From Gammaproteobacteria bacterium (GTDB lineage Bacteria > Pseudomonadota > Gammaproteobacteria > Pseudomonadales > Azotimanducaceae): a DNA stretch of 64,000 nucleotides. Positions 54,918-64,000 of the stretch are shown piece by piece. Where the stretch lies: contig JAPPGA010000009.1 in the NCBI GenBank assembly GCA_028821515.1, positions 1 to 64,000 of the forward strand. The letters run 5' to 3'. Each line of letters opens with the position of its first letter. The stretch's first letter is position 1. The notes beneath the pieces are model-generated. The model made no database searches. It saw only the letters and a program-made list of their open reading frames with translations, and was not told where the DNA came from. The position numbers and the translations under genes are program-made.

Positions 54918-55718
54918 GTGTGCCTTATTCTATTCGCGTACCGAATGTCCCCGGCTCGCCCCCTGGTGGTGGCCGCGAACCGGGACGAATTCTACGCCAG
55001 GGCGTCGGAAGCGGCACGGTACTGGAACGACTCGCCGCATGTCTTCGGCGGACGCGACCTCGTCGCGGGCGGCACCTGGCTCGCGGTTTCGACCGCAGGC
55101 CGCTTTGCTGCCGTGACCAACTACACCGACTTCCTTCGCACGGAAAATCCGCCAGCCTCCCGGGGTGACCTGGCGCGGGGTTTCCTGGAAGGAGATGCCG
55201 CAGCGAGTGCGTATGCGGCCGGGATCGATGGCGCACGCTACCAGGGATTCAACCTCCTCGCTTTCGACGGCGTCGACCTCGTGTATGCGTGCAATCGCAC
55301 TGGGGAAATGCGGGTGCTGCAACCGGGTGTCTACGGCATCGCCAACTCGCCCCTGGACGACGTGTGGCCAAAGTCGGCGCGCGGCATCGCCAGGCTGAAG
55401 TCGATCGCGGCAACCGCCTCCACCGACGACCTGCTGAAGGTGCTTCGGGAAGAGTCAGCGGACTATGGCCCCGACGGCACTGAGCCCGAGAGCGCCCGGT
55501 CCGCAACGCCCGCGTTCCTGCGGGGCAAGGACTACGGCACGCGCGCCAGCACGGCGGTCATCTTCGATTGCGGGCACATTGCGTTCGCTGAACAGCAGTT
55601 CGGGTCGATGGGCAAACCCGGTGCCCGCACTATCGAGACAATCCGCATACGCCATGCGCCCGCCAGGGCCATCGCGGAAGATGGAGCTTCGCTTGGCGGC
55701 AGGAAGGCGGCGCGTTAG
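54918..55718 (+). CDS. NRDE-family protein (TANGO2-like Ntn fold)
   Basis: 266 residues. I chose GTG 54918 because NRDE/TANGO2 proteins start Met-Cys (here (V)CLILFAYRMSPARPLVVAAN) with Cys 2 as the N-terminal residue of the Ntn-like fold. ANRDEFYARAS contains the name-giving NRDE. GGRDLVAGGTWLAVSTAGRF and TNYTDF follow the family pattern. Bacterial members have been linked to heme or lipid handling, but the reaction is not settled. It is divergent from lgt, with 40 bp between. Confidence 0.82.
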   Translation: MCLILFAYRMSPARPLVVAANRDEFYARASEAARYWNDSPHVFGGRDLVAGGTWLAVSTAGRFAAVTNYTDFLRTENPPASRGDLARGFLEGDAAASAYAAGIDGARYQGFNLLAFDGVDLVYACNRTGEMRVLQPGVYGIANSPLDDVWPKSARGIARLKSIAATASTDDLLKVLREESADYGPDGTEPESARSATPAFLRGKDYGTRASTAVIFDCGHIAFAEQQFGSMGKPGARTIETIRIRHAPARAIAEDGASLGGRKAAR

Positions 55719-56334
55719 AGAGTCGCAGCCGAGGGCGTGCGCCGATGGGAGCGGACCCCTGCGTGCATCTCCGACCGTGATTGTGATGGCGATCGCCCTC
55801 TGTAGTGCCACGACCGCGTTCGCAGACGAAGACCTGGCGGCACGCATTGACGCCAGCCGGGAGGCCATCAAGTCGTTCTCCGGTGCGTTGCAGGAGCGAC
55901 TGATGTCGGCCATGGCGGACGGCGGTCCGACCACAGCGATCGAAGTGTGCAACGTCGCCGCACCGGAGATCGCGCAGACGGAGTCCGTCGCGCGCGACTG
56001 GAGTGTCGGGCGCACGAGCCTCAAGTTGCGTAACCCCGACAACGCACCTGATGCGTGGGAGGTCGCTGTACTGCACGATTTCGAGGCACGCAACGCCGCG
56101 GGTGAGGATCCCGGTACGCTCGATCATGCCGAGATGGTGGTCAGCAATGGCCAGCGGACCTTCCGCTACATGAAGGCCATCGGCACGCAGCCCTTGTGCA
56201 CCACATGCCACGGCACCAGCATCGCGCCGGAGGTCATCGCCAGGCTCGACGGCTTGTATCCGGACGATCAGGCACGCGGGTTCACAGTCGGCGACATCCG
56301 AGGCGCCTTTTCGATCATTCAACCCGTGCCCTAG
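55681..56334 (+). CDS. DUF3365 (Tll0287-like) heme-binding protein
   Basis: About 217 residues. The start is uncertain: ATG 55681 is in frame, with GTG 55777 and ATG 55786 as alternatives nearer the signal-like VIVMAIALCSATTAFA. The mature part has FSGALQERLMSAMADGG, CNVAAPEIAQ, LKLRNPDNAPDAWE, and a c-type heme site PLCTTCHGT (CxxCH). DUF3365 proteins are periplasmic sensors or small cytochromes. It overlaps the NRDE gene end. Confidence 0.8.
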   Translation: MELRLAAGRRRVRESQPRACADGSGPLRASPTVIVMAIALCSATTAFADEDLAARIDASREAIKSFSGALQERLMSAMADGGPTTAIEVCNVAAPEIAQTESVARDWSVGRTSLKLRNPDNAPDAWEVAVLHDFEARNAAGEDPGTLDHAEMVVSNGQRTFRYMKAIGTQPLCTTCHGTSIAPEVIARLDGLYPDDQARGFTVGDIRGAFSIIQPVP

Positions 56335-56424
56335 CACCGATCAATATTCGGGATTGATGTCCATCCCGCGCGAAATCGCGGACGTACCGGTAGCAGTGGG
56401 GGGCGCAAACAGCGAGCGGTTATC

Positions 56425-57252
56425 TCAGACCGCCATTTCGGCCCTGATGGCCGGATGACACCGGTAGTCGACGAGCCGGAAGTCGTCGAATCGGAAGTCG
56501 TCGATCTCACGCTGGCCGCGATCGTCGATCTCAAGCGCCGGCAAGGGATAGGGATCTCGTGCGAGTTGGCGCCTGACGGCGTCGATGTGGTTCAGGTAAA
56601 CGTGGGCATCGCCCAGCGTGTGGATGAAATCGCCGGGGGCAAGGTCCGTGATTCGCGCCACCATGTGCAGTAGCAGGGCATAAGACGCGATGTTGAGCGG
56701 GACGCCGAGAAACAGGTCGGCCGAGCGCTGGTACATGTGCAGCGACAGCTTGCCGCCCGCCACGTAGAACTGGAAGAAGCTGTGGCACGGCGGCAGCGCG
56801 ACATCCTGGGCCTGGACCTCGGACGCATTCCAGGCGTTGACGATGATCCGGCGCGAACCGGGGTCGTTGCGGATCAGGTCGATGGCCTCCTGCAACTGGT
56901 CGACCCCGCCGTTCCAGCGCCGCCATTGCGCTCCGTAGATGCGGCCCATCGACCCGTCGTTTTCCGAAACACCGAGTCGCTTGAGGTAGTCGCCGTAGTT
57001 GCCGTCCCAAAGTCGGTTGTGAGGATAGATCGCCTTCAGGTCGTTGATGTTGTCCGAGCCGGACACGAACCAGAGCAGTTCCGAGACCATGGATTTCCAG
57101 ACGAGCCTCTTTGTGGTCACTGCCGGAAATCCGTCGGCCATGGCATAGCGCATCTGGTAGCCGAACCGGGATAGCGTGCCAACCCCCGTGCGGTCCTCGC
57201 GGCGCTCGCCGTGTTCGAGCACGTCCCGGAGAATGTCGAGATAGGCGCGCAT
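56425..57252 (-). CDS. thyA: thymidylate synthase
   Basis: 275 residues from ATG 57252 (MRAYLDILRDVLEHGERRED). Catalytic Cys 156 is in VALPPCHSFFQFYV; RSADLFLGVPLNIASYALLL and the dUMP-binding HTLGDAHVYLNHID are also conserved. It methylates dUMP to dTMP. The length is near the 264 residues of E. coli ThyA, with an extra GVSENDGSMGRIYG-type loop typical of the family. Confidence 0.96.
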   Translation of the reverse strand: MRAYLDILRDVLEHGERREDRTGVGTLSRFGYQMRYAMADGFPAVTTKRLVWKSMVSELLWFVSGSDNINDLKAIYPHNRLWDGNYGDYLKRLGVSENDGSMGRIYGAQWRRWNGGVDQLQEAIDLIRNDPGSRRIIVNAWNASEVQAQDVALPPCHSFFQFYVAGGKLSLHMYQRSADLFLGVPLNIASYALLLHMVARITDLAPGDFIHTLGDAHVYLNHIDAVRRQLARDPYPLPALEIDDRGQREIDDFRFDDFRLVDYRCHPAIRAEMAV

Positions 57253-57265
57253 CGTAGTCAGCCTA

Positions 57266-57676
57266 TCAGGCGCCCGAGGGCAAGAGAACGACCCCATGTC
57301 TCGCCAGGTCTTCGTCGAATGCGAACGCTAGGGCGATGCCCCGATCCTGCATGAGAGTGATGCTGGTCCAATCGGTGAGGCTTACGCGCCGCTCGGAAGC
57401 AGCAAGAAGAGCCTCCATGGCCCGGTGCAGCAAGCCTTCGTCTATGTACAGGACGTGCAACAACGGCAGCATGTCGGCGTAGAAAACACGCACGGCTTCC
57501 ACGCCTATGCGCGCCTGCAGCAGCGAAACGGTTTCGAGAACGACGAACGAAGATGTGACCAGGTTCGTGCCGAGTTCGCGGAATGAGGAGGCGGCGACAC
57601 GCGCCGCTTGATGGCATTCATCGTCCTCTACCAGCAGCGCGTAGATGGCCGAGGTGTCGACGAAGACATCCGTCAC
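57266..57676 (-). CDS. vapC: PIN-domain toxin (VapC-type)
   Basis: 136 residues from GTG 57676. VFVDTSAIYALLVEDDECHQ (Asp 7), SSFVVLETVSLLQA (Glu), VSLTDWTSITLMQD (Asp) and AFAFDEDLARHG (Asp) are the PIN acids in order. The start overlaps the antitoxin stop as GTGA. It lies 14 bp upstream of thyA on the same strand, so the module may be transcribed into thyA. Confidence 0.87.
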   Translation of the reverse strand: MTDVFVDTSAIYALLVEDDECHQAARVAASSFRELGTNLVTSSFVVLETVSLLQARIGVEAVRVFYADMLPLLHVLYIDEGLLHRAMEALLAASERRVSLTDWTSITLMQDRGIALAFAFDEDLARHGVVLLPSGA

Positions 57677-57915
57677 GAATACGCCTTCGCGAGATAGTCA
57701 TCGTGTTGCCTGGCGACGTCGGACGCGCCATCGGCCGAGCGAAATTTACCGGCGGCACCCAGAAACCTTTCCCAGTTGGCGTCGGTCTTCTCGCTGGCCA
57801 ATACATGGTCTACGCCCTCTCGCACCAGCTTGGCGACGGATATTGAGCGACGTGTGGCAAGAGCCTTCAGGCGTTCGTACTGGCTTGGTTCCAGCTGAAC
57901 TTGAGTTCGGATCAT
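57673..57915 (-). CDS. ribbon-helix-helix antitoxin partner of the PIN toxin
   Basis: 80 residues. IRTQVQLEPSQYERLKALAT, then RRSISVAKLVREGVDHVLAS, is a CopG/RHH fold: one strand, two helices. The C-terminal tail (FLGAAGKFRSADGASDVARQ, then HDDYLAKAYS) is the toxin-neutralising part. It is coupled to the toxin gene and should repress its own promoter in the 130 bp upstream. Confidence 0.82.
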   Translation of the reverse strand: MIRTQVQLEPSQYERLKALATRRSISVAKLVREGVDHVLASEKTDANWERFLGAAGKFRSADGASDVARQHDDYLAKAYS

Positions 57916-58049
57916 TTGTTGAGTGTTATCACTAGGTCGCTTACATGATAGCGCTGCTTAGATGGTAACGCGAGGTTGTCCTGGTCGCCGGGAATGCCTT
58001 CGAGAACCCCGATGCTACGATACGGCGTCGGCAGGAAACGGAGCGTTGA

Positions 58050-58883
58050 GTGAGCGGGCGATTGGAAGGCAAGGTGGCGGTGGTCACGGGCGGCACCAGC
58101 GGTATCGGTGAGGCAACGGTGGAACTCTTCGTGGAGGAAGGCGCCAAGGTCGTGCTGACCGGGCGCTCCCGCGACAAGGGCGCGGCGCTTGCGGACAGGC
58201 TCGGGGAGAACGCCGTCTACTATCCTGCCGACGTGACCCGTGAGGAAGACATCAAGGCTTCCATTGACACCGCGGTTGACCGTTTCGGCAAGCTCAATGT
58301 GCTGTTCAACAACGCCGGCTCGTCGATTCGAACGGAGATATCGAGGATCACGGCGGCCGAGATAGAACAGAGTTGCCGCGTGCTGCTGGCGAGCGTCATG
58401 CTGGGCATTCGCTACGCCATCGAACCGATGAAGGCGGCCGGAGGCGGCTCGATCATCAACAATTCCAGCATCGCCGGACTGCGCTATCGCCAGGGCAACA
58501 TCCTGTACTCCTCGGTGAAGGCCGCTGTCACGCATTGCACACGCCTGGCGGGGGTCGAGCTTGGACCCGACCGCATCCGCGTCAACGCGATATCTCCGGG
58601 CGCGATCGCCACGCCGATCTTCTGGGGCGGTTCCGCGCGCGCCAACACGCTGAGCGACGAGGACAACGCGGACAAGATGCAGAGGCTGCAGGCGAACCTC
58701 GCCAAGGCGACGCCGTTGCCCCGCAGCGGCGTGGCGCATGACATCGCCGAGGCCGCGCTGTTTCTCGCGAGCGACGCGGCCAGCTATGTCAATGCGCACG
58801 ATCTCGTCGTGGATGGCGGGCGCACCTGGATGTTCAACAACAATCCTGTGGACGGACAGGGACAGGACAGGCCGACCGTTTGA
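58050..58883 (+). CDS. short-chain dehydrogenase/reductase
   Basis: 277 residues from GTG 58050. NAD(P)-binding TGGTSGIG (residues 13-20), NNAG, and the catalytic Ser/Tyr/Lys (NSSIAGLRYR, then ILYSSVK) are in classical SDR order, ending in VVDGG. It oxidises or reduces an alcohol or ketone of unknown nature. Arg 39-like VLTGRSRDKG suggests NADP preference, but this is weak. Its stop shares the A with the next ATG (TGATG). Confidence 0.88.
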   Translation: MSGRLEGKVAVVTGGTSGIGEATVELFVEEGAKVVLTGRSRDKGAALADRLGENAVYYPADVTREEDIKASIDTAVDRFGKLNVLFNNAGSSIRTEISRITAAEIEQSCRVLLASVMLGIRYAIEPMKAAGGGSIINNSSIAGLRYRQGNILYSSVKAAVTHCTRLAGVELGPDRIRVNAISPGAIATPIFWGGSARANTLSDEDNADKMQRLQANLAKATPLPRSGVAHDIAEAALFLASDAASYVNAHDLVVDGGRTWMFNNNPVDGQGQDRPTV

Positions 58884-59953
58884 TGGCTGACGGCGTGACA
58901 GGCGGGACCGTCCCGTCGGCGGGCCTGGACGCCGTTTTGTCTGAACCCGCGCAATCGTCGCCGGAGGGGACTGGACTGCCGAACGTCCGCTTTACCGGGT
59001 CCGGCTGGGAGTACTTCCGGATCTGGGCCGTCAACACGGCCTTGACGCTGCTTACCCTGGGCGTGTTCTCCGCCTGGGCAACCGTACGCACGCGCCGGTA
59101 CTTCTACGGCAACACGTGGCTTGGCGGTTCCGCGTTCAATTACACAGCGCGGCCGTGGACCATACTGATCGGGCGGGTCATCGTGGTGGGGATGCTGGTC
59201 GCCCTGTGGTTCGCGGAACTGGTCTCGATCGCCTTCTACCTCATCGGATTGCTGGTGGTGTTTGCCATGTTTCCCTGGATCGCGGTCCGGGCGCGCGCAT
59301 TCCGGCTGCGCAACTCGTTCTACCGCCACGTCTGCTGGGGATTCGAGGGCAACTACGCGACCGCCGCCAAGTACTACTGCCTGGGGCCCATCGTCGGGTT
59401 CCTGAGCCTGGGGATCCTGTGGCCCTACATCGCGATGCGCCGGGACATGTTCCTGATACGGAATAGTCGTTTCGGTACGTCGGAGTGTTCAATCGATGTT
59501 ACGGCAGGACAGTACTACGGCATCTATTTCTCGACGTTCGGGATCTTCGGCGCGGCACTGGTGGCGAATACGATCCTGGTGGCGGTGCTTCCCGATGGTT
59601 TCGGATTCCTGCTGAGCGTAGTGACCTGGATACCGCTACTGTTGGCGGGCGTCTTCATCAAGGTGCGTCTCGACAACCTCCGCTGGTCGAATACCACGGT
59701 TGGCGGATATTGGTTGAGCCTTGACCTGTCCTTCTGGCGAATGCTGGGACTGTATCTCAGCAATCTCGTGCTGATCGTCATAACGCTTGGCGCCTTCATC
59801 CCGTTCGCCAAGGTCCGGGTCATACGCTACAGGCTCGGGAGGTTCAGGGTCGTGCGCCCGGGTGCCGAGACTTTCTTTGCCGGTCCTCTGCAGACCATCG
59901 GCGCGGTGGGAGCTGAGGCCGGAGACTCCTTCGGCCTGGACCTCGGCATATGA
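58883..59953 (+). CDS. YjgN/DUF898 family membrane protein
   Basis: 356 residues with about eight membrane helices. VRFTGSGWEYFRIWAVNTAL, LTLGVFSAWATVRTRRYFYG, and the second-half repeat FRMLGLYLSNLVLIVITLGA-type segment are the duplicated DUF898 pattern. The role of YjgN is not known. It is regularly found beside an M48 peptidase, as here, with ATGA overlap to the next gene. Confidence 0.85.
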   Translation: MADGVTGGTVPSAGLDAVLSEPAQSSPEGTGLPNVRFTGSGWEYFRIWAVNTALTLLTLGVFSAWATVRTRRYFYGNTWLGGSAFNYTARPWTILIGRVIVVGMLVALWFAELVSIAFYLIGLLVVFAMFPWIAVRARAFRLRNSFYRHVCWGFEGNYATAAKYYCLGPIVGFLSLGILWPYIAMRRDMFLIRNSRFGTSECSIDVTAGQYYGIYFSTFGIFGAALVANTILVAVLPDGFGFLLSVVTWIPLLLAGVFIKVRLDNLRWSNTTVGGYWLSLDLSFWRMLGLYLSNLVLIVITLGAFIPFAKVRVIRYRLGRFRVVRPGAETFFAGPLQTIGAVGAEAGDSFGLDLGI

Positions 59954-60972
59954 GCACGGTGCGCGGGATCTTCTATGACGGCCTCACCTGGGACCGCCAG
60001 GACGTGCAGGTCCGATTCGATCGCAACGGCGGCATTCGCATCGCTGGAGACGGCATCGACCTGGCCCTCAAGTTCGACGATGTGAGTGTTTCCGACCGCC
60101 TCGCGGACATTCCCCGTTATCTCTATCTCTCTGGGGGCGACGCCTGTGAGCTGATCGATAACGACGCCGTGGACTCGTGGCTGGGGCAACACAATGCGCA
60201 GCGCGGATCACGGCTTCTGCATCGGCTGGACACTTCCATGTGGGCGGCGATGGCCGCGATTGGGACCATCGCGTTGTTCCTGACCTCGTTCGTGCTCTGG
60301 GGCGCCCCGGCCCTGGCGGAGCGCGCTGTCGATGCGCTACCCATGGAGGTAGACCAGACCATTGGCGACGAGTCGCTCGCCGTGTTGGACAACGTGGCGT
60401 TTTCGCCGTCGACCGTCGCGGAATCCCGACAGGCCGAAATCCGGGCGGCTTTTGACGAGATGGTGAGCGACATGGAGACCCCGATGGGCGGCCACCTCGT
60501 GTTTCGACGCAGCGAGATCCTTGGCGCCAACGCCTTTGCGCTCGCGGGCAACACCGTCATCCTCACCGACGAACTGATCGAACTGGCCGAACACGACGAA
60601 GAGATCATCGCCGTGCTCGCGCACGAAATGGGTCACATCCAGCACCGCCACGTCATGAAGCACGTGGCCCGTAGCGCGATTGTGGCCGTATTGGTGGCAG
60701 CGTACATCGGCGACGTTACCGCTATCACGGGCGTTGCGGCGACCATGCCCGCGGTTCTCGACTCCATGCGCCATTCCCGAGCCTTCGAGCGTGAAGCGGA
60801 CCGCGTGGCCCGGGACTATCTCGACAGTGTCGGAATCGCGCCCTCGCGCCTGGGAGACCTTCTCGCTCGCCTGATGGCCCAATGCCCGGAGTGCGAGGAG
60901 ATCCCTCATTACCTCAGTACGCATCCGCCGTTGGATGAGCGCGTGGAAGCACTGACCGGGAACGACGGCTAA
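59950..60972 (+). CDS. M48-family zinc metallopeptidase
   Basis: 340 residues. An N-terminal domain of about 90 residues (YDGLTWDRQDVQVRFD) precedes one membrane helix (MAAIGTIALFLTSFVLWGAP). The peptidase domain has LAHEMGHIQHRH (zinc motif at 225-229) and the third ligand region FEREADRVARDYL, as in HtpX/BepA/Oma1-like proteases. It probably removes damaged membrane or envelope proteins together with the YjgN-like partner. Confidence 0.9.
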   Translation: MSTVRGIFYDGLTWDRQDVQVRFDRNGGIRIAGDGIDLALKFDDVSVSDRLADIPRYLYLSGGDACELIDNDAVDSWLGQHNAQRGSRLLHRLDTSMWAAMAAIGTIALFLTSFVLWGAPALAERAVDALPMEVDQTIGDESLAVLDNVAFSPSTVAESRQAEIRAAFDEMVSDMETPMGGHLVFRRSEILGANAFALAGNTVILTDELIELAEHDEEIIAVLAHEMGHIQHRHVMKHVARSAIVAVLVAAYIGDVTAITGVAATMPAVLDSMRHSRAFEREADRVARDYLDSVGIAPSRLGDLLARLMAQCPECEEIPHYLSTHPPLDERVEALTGNDG

Positions 60973-61002
60973 CCTCGGACCCGGTCCGCTAGTTGGTCTG
61001 GA

Positions 61003-63294
61003 TCAGACCTCCGGCAACTCGTGGCGCGGCACGACGCGGTCGAGGCCGTTGCGCACCATCTCGGCACGGATGAAGCGCAGTATTTCGTCGGCGTCGTCCA
61101 TGCGCAGGGCCCGCGCCAGGATGCGGCGGCAGTCGCGCACGGACACGTGGCGGATGACCCATTTTACCTTCGGGAGGTGTGTGGCGTTCATCGACAGCAC
61201 GTCGTAACCCATGGCGACGCAAAGCACCGCGCCTTCCGGCGTGCCGGCGAGTTCCCCGCAGATGCCGACGCCCTTGCGTTCCGCGTGGGCCGCCTTGGAG
61301 ACTTCCCGCAGCGCCCGCAACACCGCCGGATGCACTTCGCGATATAGCGGCGCGACCTGCGGGTTGTTCCTGTCCACCGCCAGCATGTACTGCGTCAGGT
61401 CGTTCGACCCGACGGCGAGAAAGTCCACCTCCTTGGCGATTTGTCGCGCCTGGTAGACGGCGGCAGGCACTTCGATCATTACGCCCGTCAGTGGCTGCCT
61501 CACGTCGTAGCCTTCTTCGGTCACTTCCCGGTGCGCGCGGTGCACCAGTCTCCTCGCGTCGTGCACTTCGGACATGCTGCTGACCATCGGCAGCATGATG
61601 CGCAATACGGCTTCGAGCCCCGCGTTGGCCTTGATCATGGCGCGCACCTGCGACATGAAGATCTCCGGGTGGTCGAGGGTCACGCGAATGCCGCGCCATC
61701 CGAGGAAAGGGTTCTCCTCGGTGATCGGAAAGTAGGACAGTGCCTTGTCCCCGCCGATGTCGAGGGTACGCATGGTGACCGGCCGGGGGTCGAAGGCTTC
61801 CATGTGTTCTCGATAGACGGCGCGTTGCTCTTCCTCCGTGGGAAAACGGTCCTCGGTCATGAACGGCACTTCCGTCCGGAACAGGCCGATCCCCTCGGCG
61901 CCGAGTTCGAGCGACCGCGTAATGTCGCCCACCAGGCCGATGTTCACCCACAGCGCCACGCGCTGGCCGTCGCGGGTCGCGGAAGGCAGGTCTCGCAGGT
62001 CTTCGAGTTCCTCCGCGAATTCCCGTTCCTCCTCCATCAACGCGGCGTAGTGCGATATCACGGGGCGCGACGGGTTTGCCACGACCTGGCCGTAGAAGCC
62101 ATCCACGATGAGCGTGTTCTGTTCGACCCCGTAGAGCGGAACGTCGACCGCGCCCATGACCGCGGGCACGTCAAGCGCGCGCGCCAGGATGGCGACATGG
62201 GAGTTGGCCGAGCCTTTTTGCGAGACGATGCCGCGCAATCGTCCCACCGGGATATCGGCGAGCATCGCTGCCGTGACCTGGTCGCCGATGAGGATGGTGT
62301 CTTCCGGGAAATCGACCTTGCGCTGCCGGATGTCTCGCAGGTAGCCGAGTACGCGCTGACCCAGTTCACGCACGTCGGCGGCGCGCTCCCGCAGGTAGGA
62401 GTCCCGCATTTCTTCGAACGCGCGCGTATGCTCCAGGATGACCTGCTTGAGCGCGCCCTGCGCCCACTCTCCGTGCAGGATGCGTTCCCGAATCTCCTCC
62501 ACCAGGGCGTCGTCGTCGAGCATGCCGAGATAGGCGTCGAACAGGACGCGCTCCTCGTCGGGTAGCGAAGAGAGTCGTCGACTGGCGCGTTCCATATCCT
62601 CGCGTACGTGGCCGATGGCGCGGTCCAGCATCTCGAGTTCCGCGGCGATGTCTTCCGCCGCCTTGTCCGGCACTATCTCGAGGGTAGTTCCGGGATGCAT
62701 GACCACCGCGGTTCCGATCGCGATTCCCGGGGCGCCGGATACACCGGTGAAGCGCGTGTCCTCCTGCTCTGCGGTCGGTTTCGCCAACGCCTCGATATCG
62801 CCCGCTGCTTCCGCGTGCGCGACCACCGCCGCGAGCTGTGCCGACAGCGTGATGAGGAAGGCCTCGTCGTCCTCGTCGAATCTACGCCTTTCGCGTTGAC
62901 GGACAACCAGGACGCCCAATACGCGGCGCCGGTGAATGATGGGTACGCCGAGAAACGCGTGGAACGCTTCTTCGCCCATTTCCGGGAGGTGCAGGAACCG
63001 TGGATGGCTCGGCGCATCGTCGAGATTGATGGGCTCGGCGCGCTCGGCCACCAGCCCGACCAGGCCTTCGTCCGGTCCGATCGAGACGCGGCCCACGGCA
63101 TCCGGGTTCGATCCCTGGTTGGCTGCGAACTGAAACTTGCCGGTACCCCGGTCCAGGATGTAGATCGAGCAGAGTTCGGTCGACATGGCGGACCGCACCC
63201 GGGAGACGATCGTGTTCAGCGCAGCCCGGAAACTCGACGCCGCATTGACATCCTGGACGATTTCGCGGAGGTCTTCGAGTACTCCGTTGGTCAC
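61003..63294 (-). CDS. ptsP: phosphoenolpyruvate-protein phosphotransferase of the nitrogen PTS
   Basis: 763 residues from GTG 63294, which overlaps the rppH stop as GTGA; the open frame upstream is rppH shadow. A GAF domain (residues about 15-160: [38 protein letters not shown]) precedes enzyme [16 protein letters not shown], phospho-His in [31 protein letters not shown], and [13 protein letters not shown] with the active-site Cys. EI-Ntr starts a regulatory phosphorelay to NPr and EIIA-Ntr. Confidence 0.94.
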   Translation of the reverse strand: MTNGVLEDLREIVQDVNAASSFRAALNTIVSRVRSAMSTELCSIYILDRGTGKFQFAANQGSNPDAVGRVSIGPDEGLVGLVAERAEPINLDDAPSHPRFLHLPEMGEEAFHAFLGVPIIHRRRVLGVLVVRQRERRRFDEDDEAFLITLSAQLAAVVAHAEAAGDIEALAKPTAEQEDTRFTGVSGAPGIAIGTAVVMHPGTTLEIVPDKAAEDIAAELEMLDRAIGHVREDMERASRRLSSLPDEERVLFDAYLGMLDDDALVEEIRERILHGEWAQGALKQVILEHTRAFEEMRDSYLRERAADVRELGQRVLGYLRDIRQRKVDFPEDTILIGDQVTAAMLADIPVGRLRGIVSQKGSANSHVAILARALDVPAVMGAVDVPLYGVEQNTLIVDGFYGQVVANPSRPVISHYAALMEEEREFAEELEDLRDLPSATRDGQRVALWVNIGLVGDITRSLELGAEGIGLFRTEVPFMTEDRFPTEEEQRAVYREHMEAFDPRPVTMRTLDIGGDKALSYFPITEENPFLGWRGIRVTLDHPEIFMSQVRAMIKANAGLEAVLRIMLPMVSSMSEVHDARRLVHRAHREVTEEGYDVRQPLTGVMIEVPAAVYQARQIAKEVDFLAVGSNDLTQYMLAVDRNNPQVAPLYREVHPAVLRALREVSKAAHAERKGVGICGELAGTPEGAVLCVAMGYDVLSMNATHLPKVKWVIRHVSVRDCRRILARALRMDDADEILRFIRAEMVRNGLDRVVPRHELPEV

Positions 63295-63809
63295 GGCTGG
63301 TCGACGACGGTCAGTGACGGAGCGAACTCGCGCAGCATGCGCCGGTAGACGTTCTTCTTGAAGTTCACGACCTGGGTCAGCGGATACCAGTAGCTCACCC
63401 ACATCCAGTGGTCGAACTCGGGTTTGCCGGAACACTTGAGATCCACCAGCGAATCGTCGCCGAGCAGGCGGAGCAGGAACCACTTCTGCTTCTGCCCGAC
63501 GAACTTCGGTGACCTGCCGCCCCGGCCGTTGTGGCGCAGATAACGTTTTGGCAGCCGGTAACGCAACCAGCCCCGAGTCGAGGCCACGATCTCGACACCG
63601 TCGCGTTCTACGCCGACTTCCTCGTAGAGTTCCCGGTACAGCGCGGTCTGGGGTGACTCGTCGCGCAGGATGCCGCCCTGGGGAAACTGCCAAGCGTCGT
63701 AGCCCCCGACACGGCGTGCCCACAGTACCTGTCCCCGGTCATTCGCGATGACGATGCCAACGTTCGACCGATAGCCGTGCGCGTCGATGTTGTCGCGCGT
63801 CCTTCCCAT
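63291..63809 (-). CDS. rppH: RNA pyrophosphohydrolase
   Basis: 172 residues. [28 protein letters not shown], the Nudix box (G-x5-E...RELYEEVG in [16 protein letters not shown]), and the WLRYRLP and [11 protein letters not shown] blocks match RppH. It removes pyrophosphate from mRNA 5' ends to start decay. The rppH-ptsP linkage is conserved in Gammaproteobacteria. Confidence 0.95.
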   Translation of the reverse strand: MGRTRDNIDAHGYRSNVGIVIANDRGQVLWARRVGGYDAWQFPQGGILRDESPQTALYRELYEEVGVERDGVEIVASTRGWLRYRLPKRYLRHNGRGGRSPKFVGQKQKWFLLRLLGDDSLVDLKCSGKPEFDHWMWVSYWYPLTQVVNFKKNVYRRMLREFAPSLTVVDQP

Positions 63810-63864
63810 GCGGTCGATTGTTCCACATAAGCTATCATCCGTCGAAACACGTCACGGGGCGGAC

Positions 63865-64000
63865 ATGAATCGGCTCGCCGAAGAGACCAGCCCCTACCTC
63901 AGGCAGCACGCCGACAATCCCGTCGATTGGTACCCTTGGAACGATGCGGCGCTTGCGAAGGCCCGCGACGAAGACAAGCCGATACTGCTTTCCGTGGGCT
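63865..64000 (+). CDS. DUF255 thioredoxin-domain protein, 5' end only
   Basis: The frame from ATG 63865 is cut by the window end after 45 codons. [20 protein letters not shown], then [20 protein letters not shown], is the characteristic start of the YyaL/SPATA20 family, a thioredoxin-like fold followed by an (alpha/alpha) barrel in full proteins of about 670 residues. The reaction is unknown. It is divergent from rppH. Confidence 0.85.
   Translation, partial: MNRLAEETSPYLRQHADNPVDWYPWNDAALAKARDEDKPILLSVG

Overview
The window is GC-rich, densely coded DNA that looks like a Gammaproteobacterium, probably a marine or host-associated one known from metagenomes. The signs are the LPS inner-core genes waaF-waaC-waaG/waaP, a fused ArgA with a separate ArgE, an rppH-ptsP pair with lgt, thyA and folA nearby, a FabV-type enoyl reductase, and a TonB-dependent receptor. 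No rRNA or tRNA gene was found.

Layout: 0.3-9.6 kb is a catabolic group (TonB receptor, alpha/beta hydrolase, DUF2817 metallopeptidase-like protein, OsmC protein, arylsulfatase, esterase, MaoC-type hydratase). A HicBA toxin-antitoxin pair follows at 9.6-10.4 kb. At 10.5-16.1 kb is a tightly overlapping minus-strand operon ilvE-waaF-waaC-waaG::waaP, whose last gene fuses a complete WaaG-like glycosyltransferase, a second degenerate WaaG-like half-domain and a WaaP-like heptose kinase. From 16.2 to 29.3 kb is an island: a two-gene cassette (YaaW/UPF0174 protein plus a membrane/coiled-coil protein), a scrap heap of mobile-element remnants (IS21 istA 5' end, frameshifted tyrosine integrase, another transposase stub), then a complete type I-G (formerly I-U) CRISPR-Cas locus csb1-csb2-cas3-csb3-cas4-cas1-cas2 with a 14-repeat array. 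One spacer reads as the TnpB zinc-ribbon motif and another spacer is present twice.

From 29.4 kb on the DNA is mostly housekeeping and metabolism: PhyH dioxygenase, argE-argA, ilvD, an ECF sigma factor between two tiny membrane proteins, an orphan polyamine-type binding protein, a VapBC pair with a 40-bp palindromic operator, a VOC protein, an amidohydrolase, a small outer-membrane barrel, DM13-ppk2, and the overlapping set acoX-like kinase-fabV-hemE. At 45.8-49.4 kb a broken copy of the 3' part of a molybdopterin oxidase gene, a second VapBC and a frameshifted HsdR remnant lie beside the intact oxidase gene. Then come an APC permease, an S9 peptidase whose 3' end runs into an integrase remnant, folA, lgt, two plus-strand genes (NRDE, DUF3365), thyA, a third VapBC, an SDR-YjgN-M48 operon, ptsP and rppH, and the start of a DUF255 protein at the right edge.

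In all there are four toxin-antitoxin modules, one CRISPR-Cas system and at least five degraded mobile or restriction remnants, so the window has repeatedly received and lost foreign DNA between conserved operons. The least-described elements are the WaaG-WaaG'-WaaP fusion and the YaaW-plus-membrane-protein cassette at the edge of the defence island.
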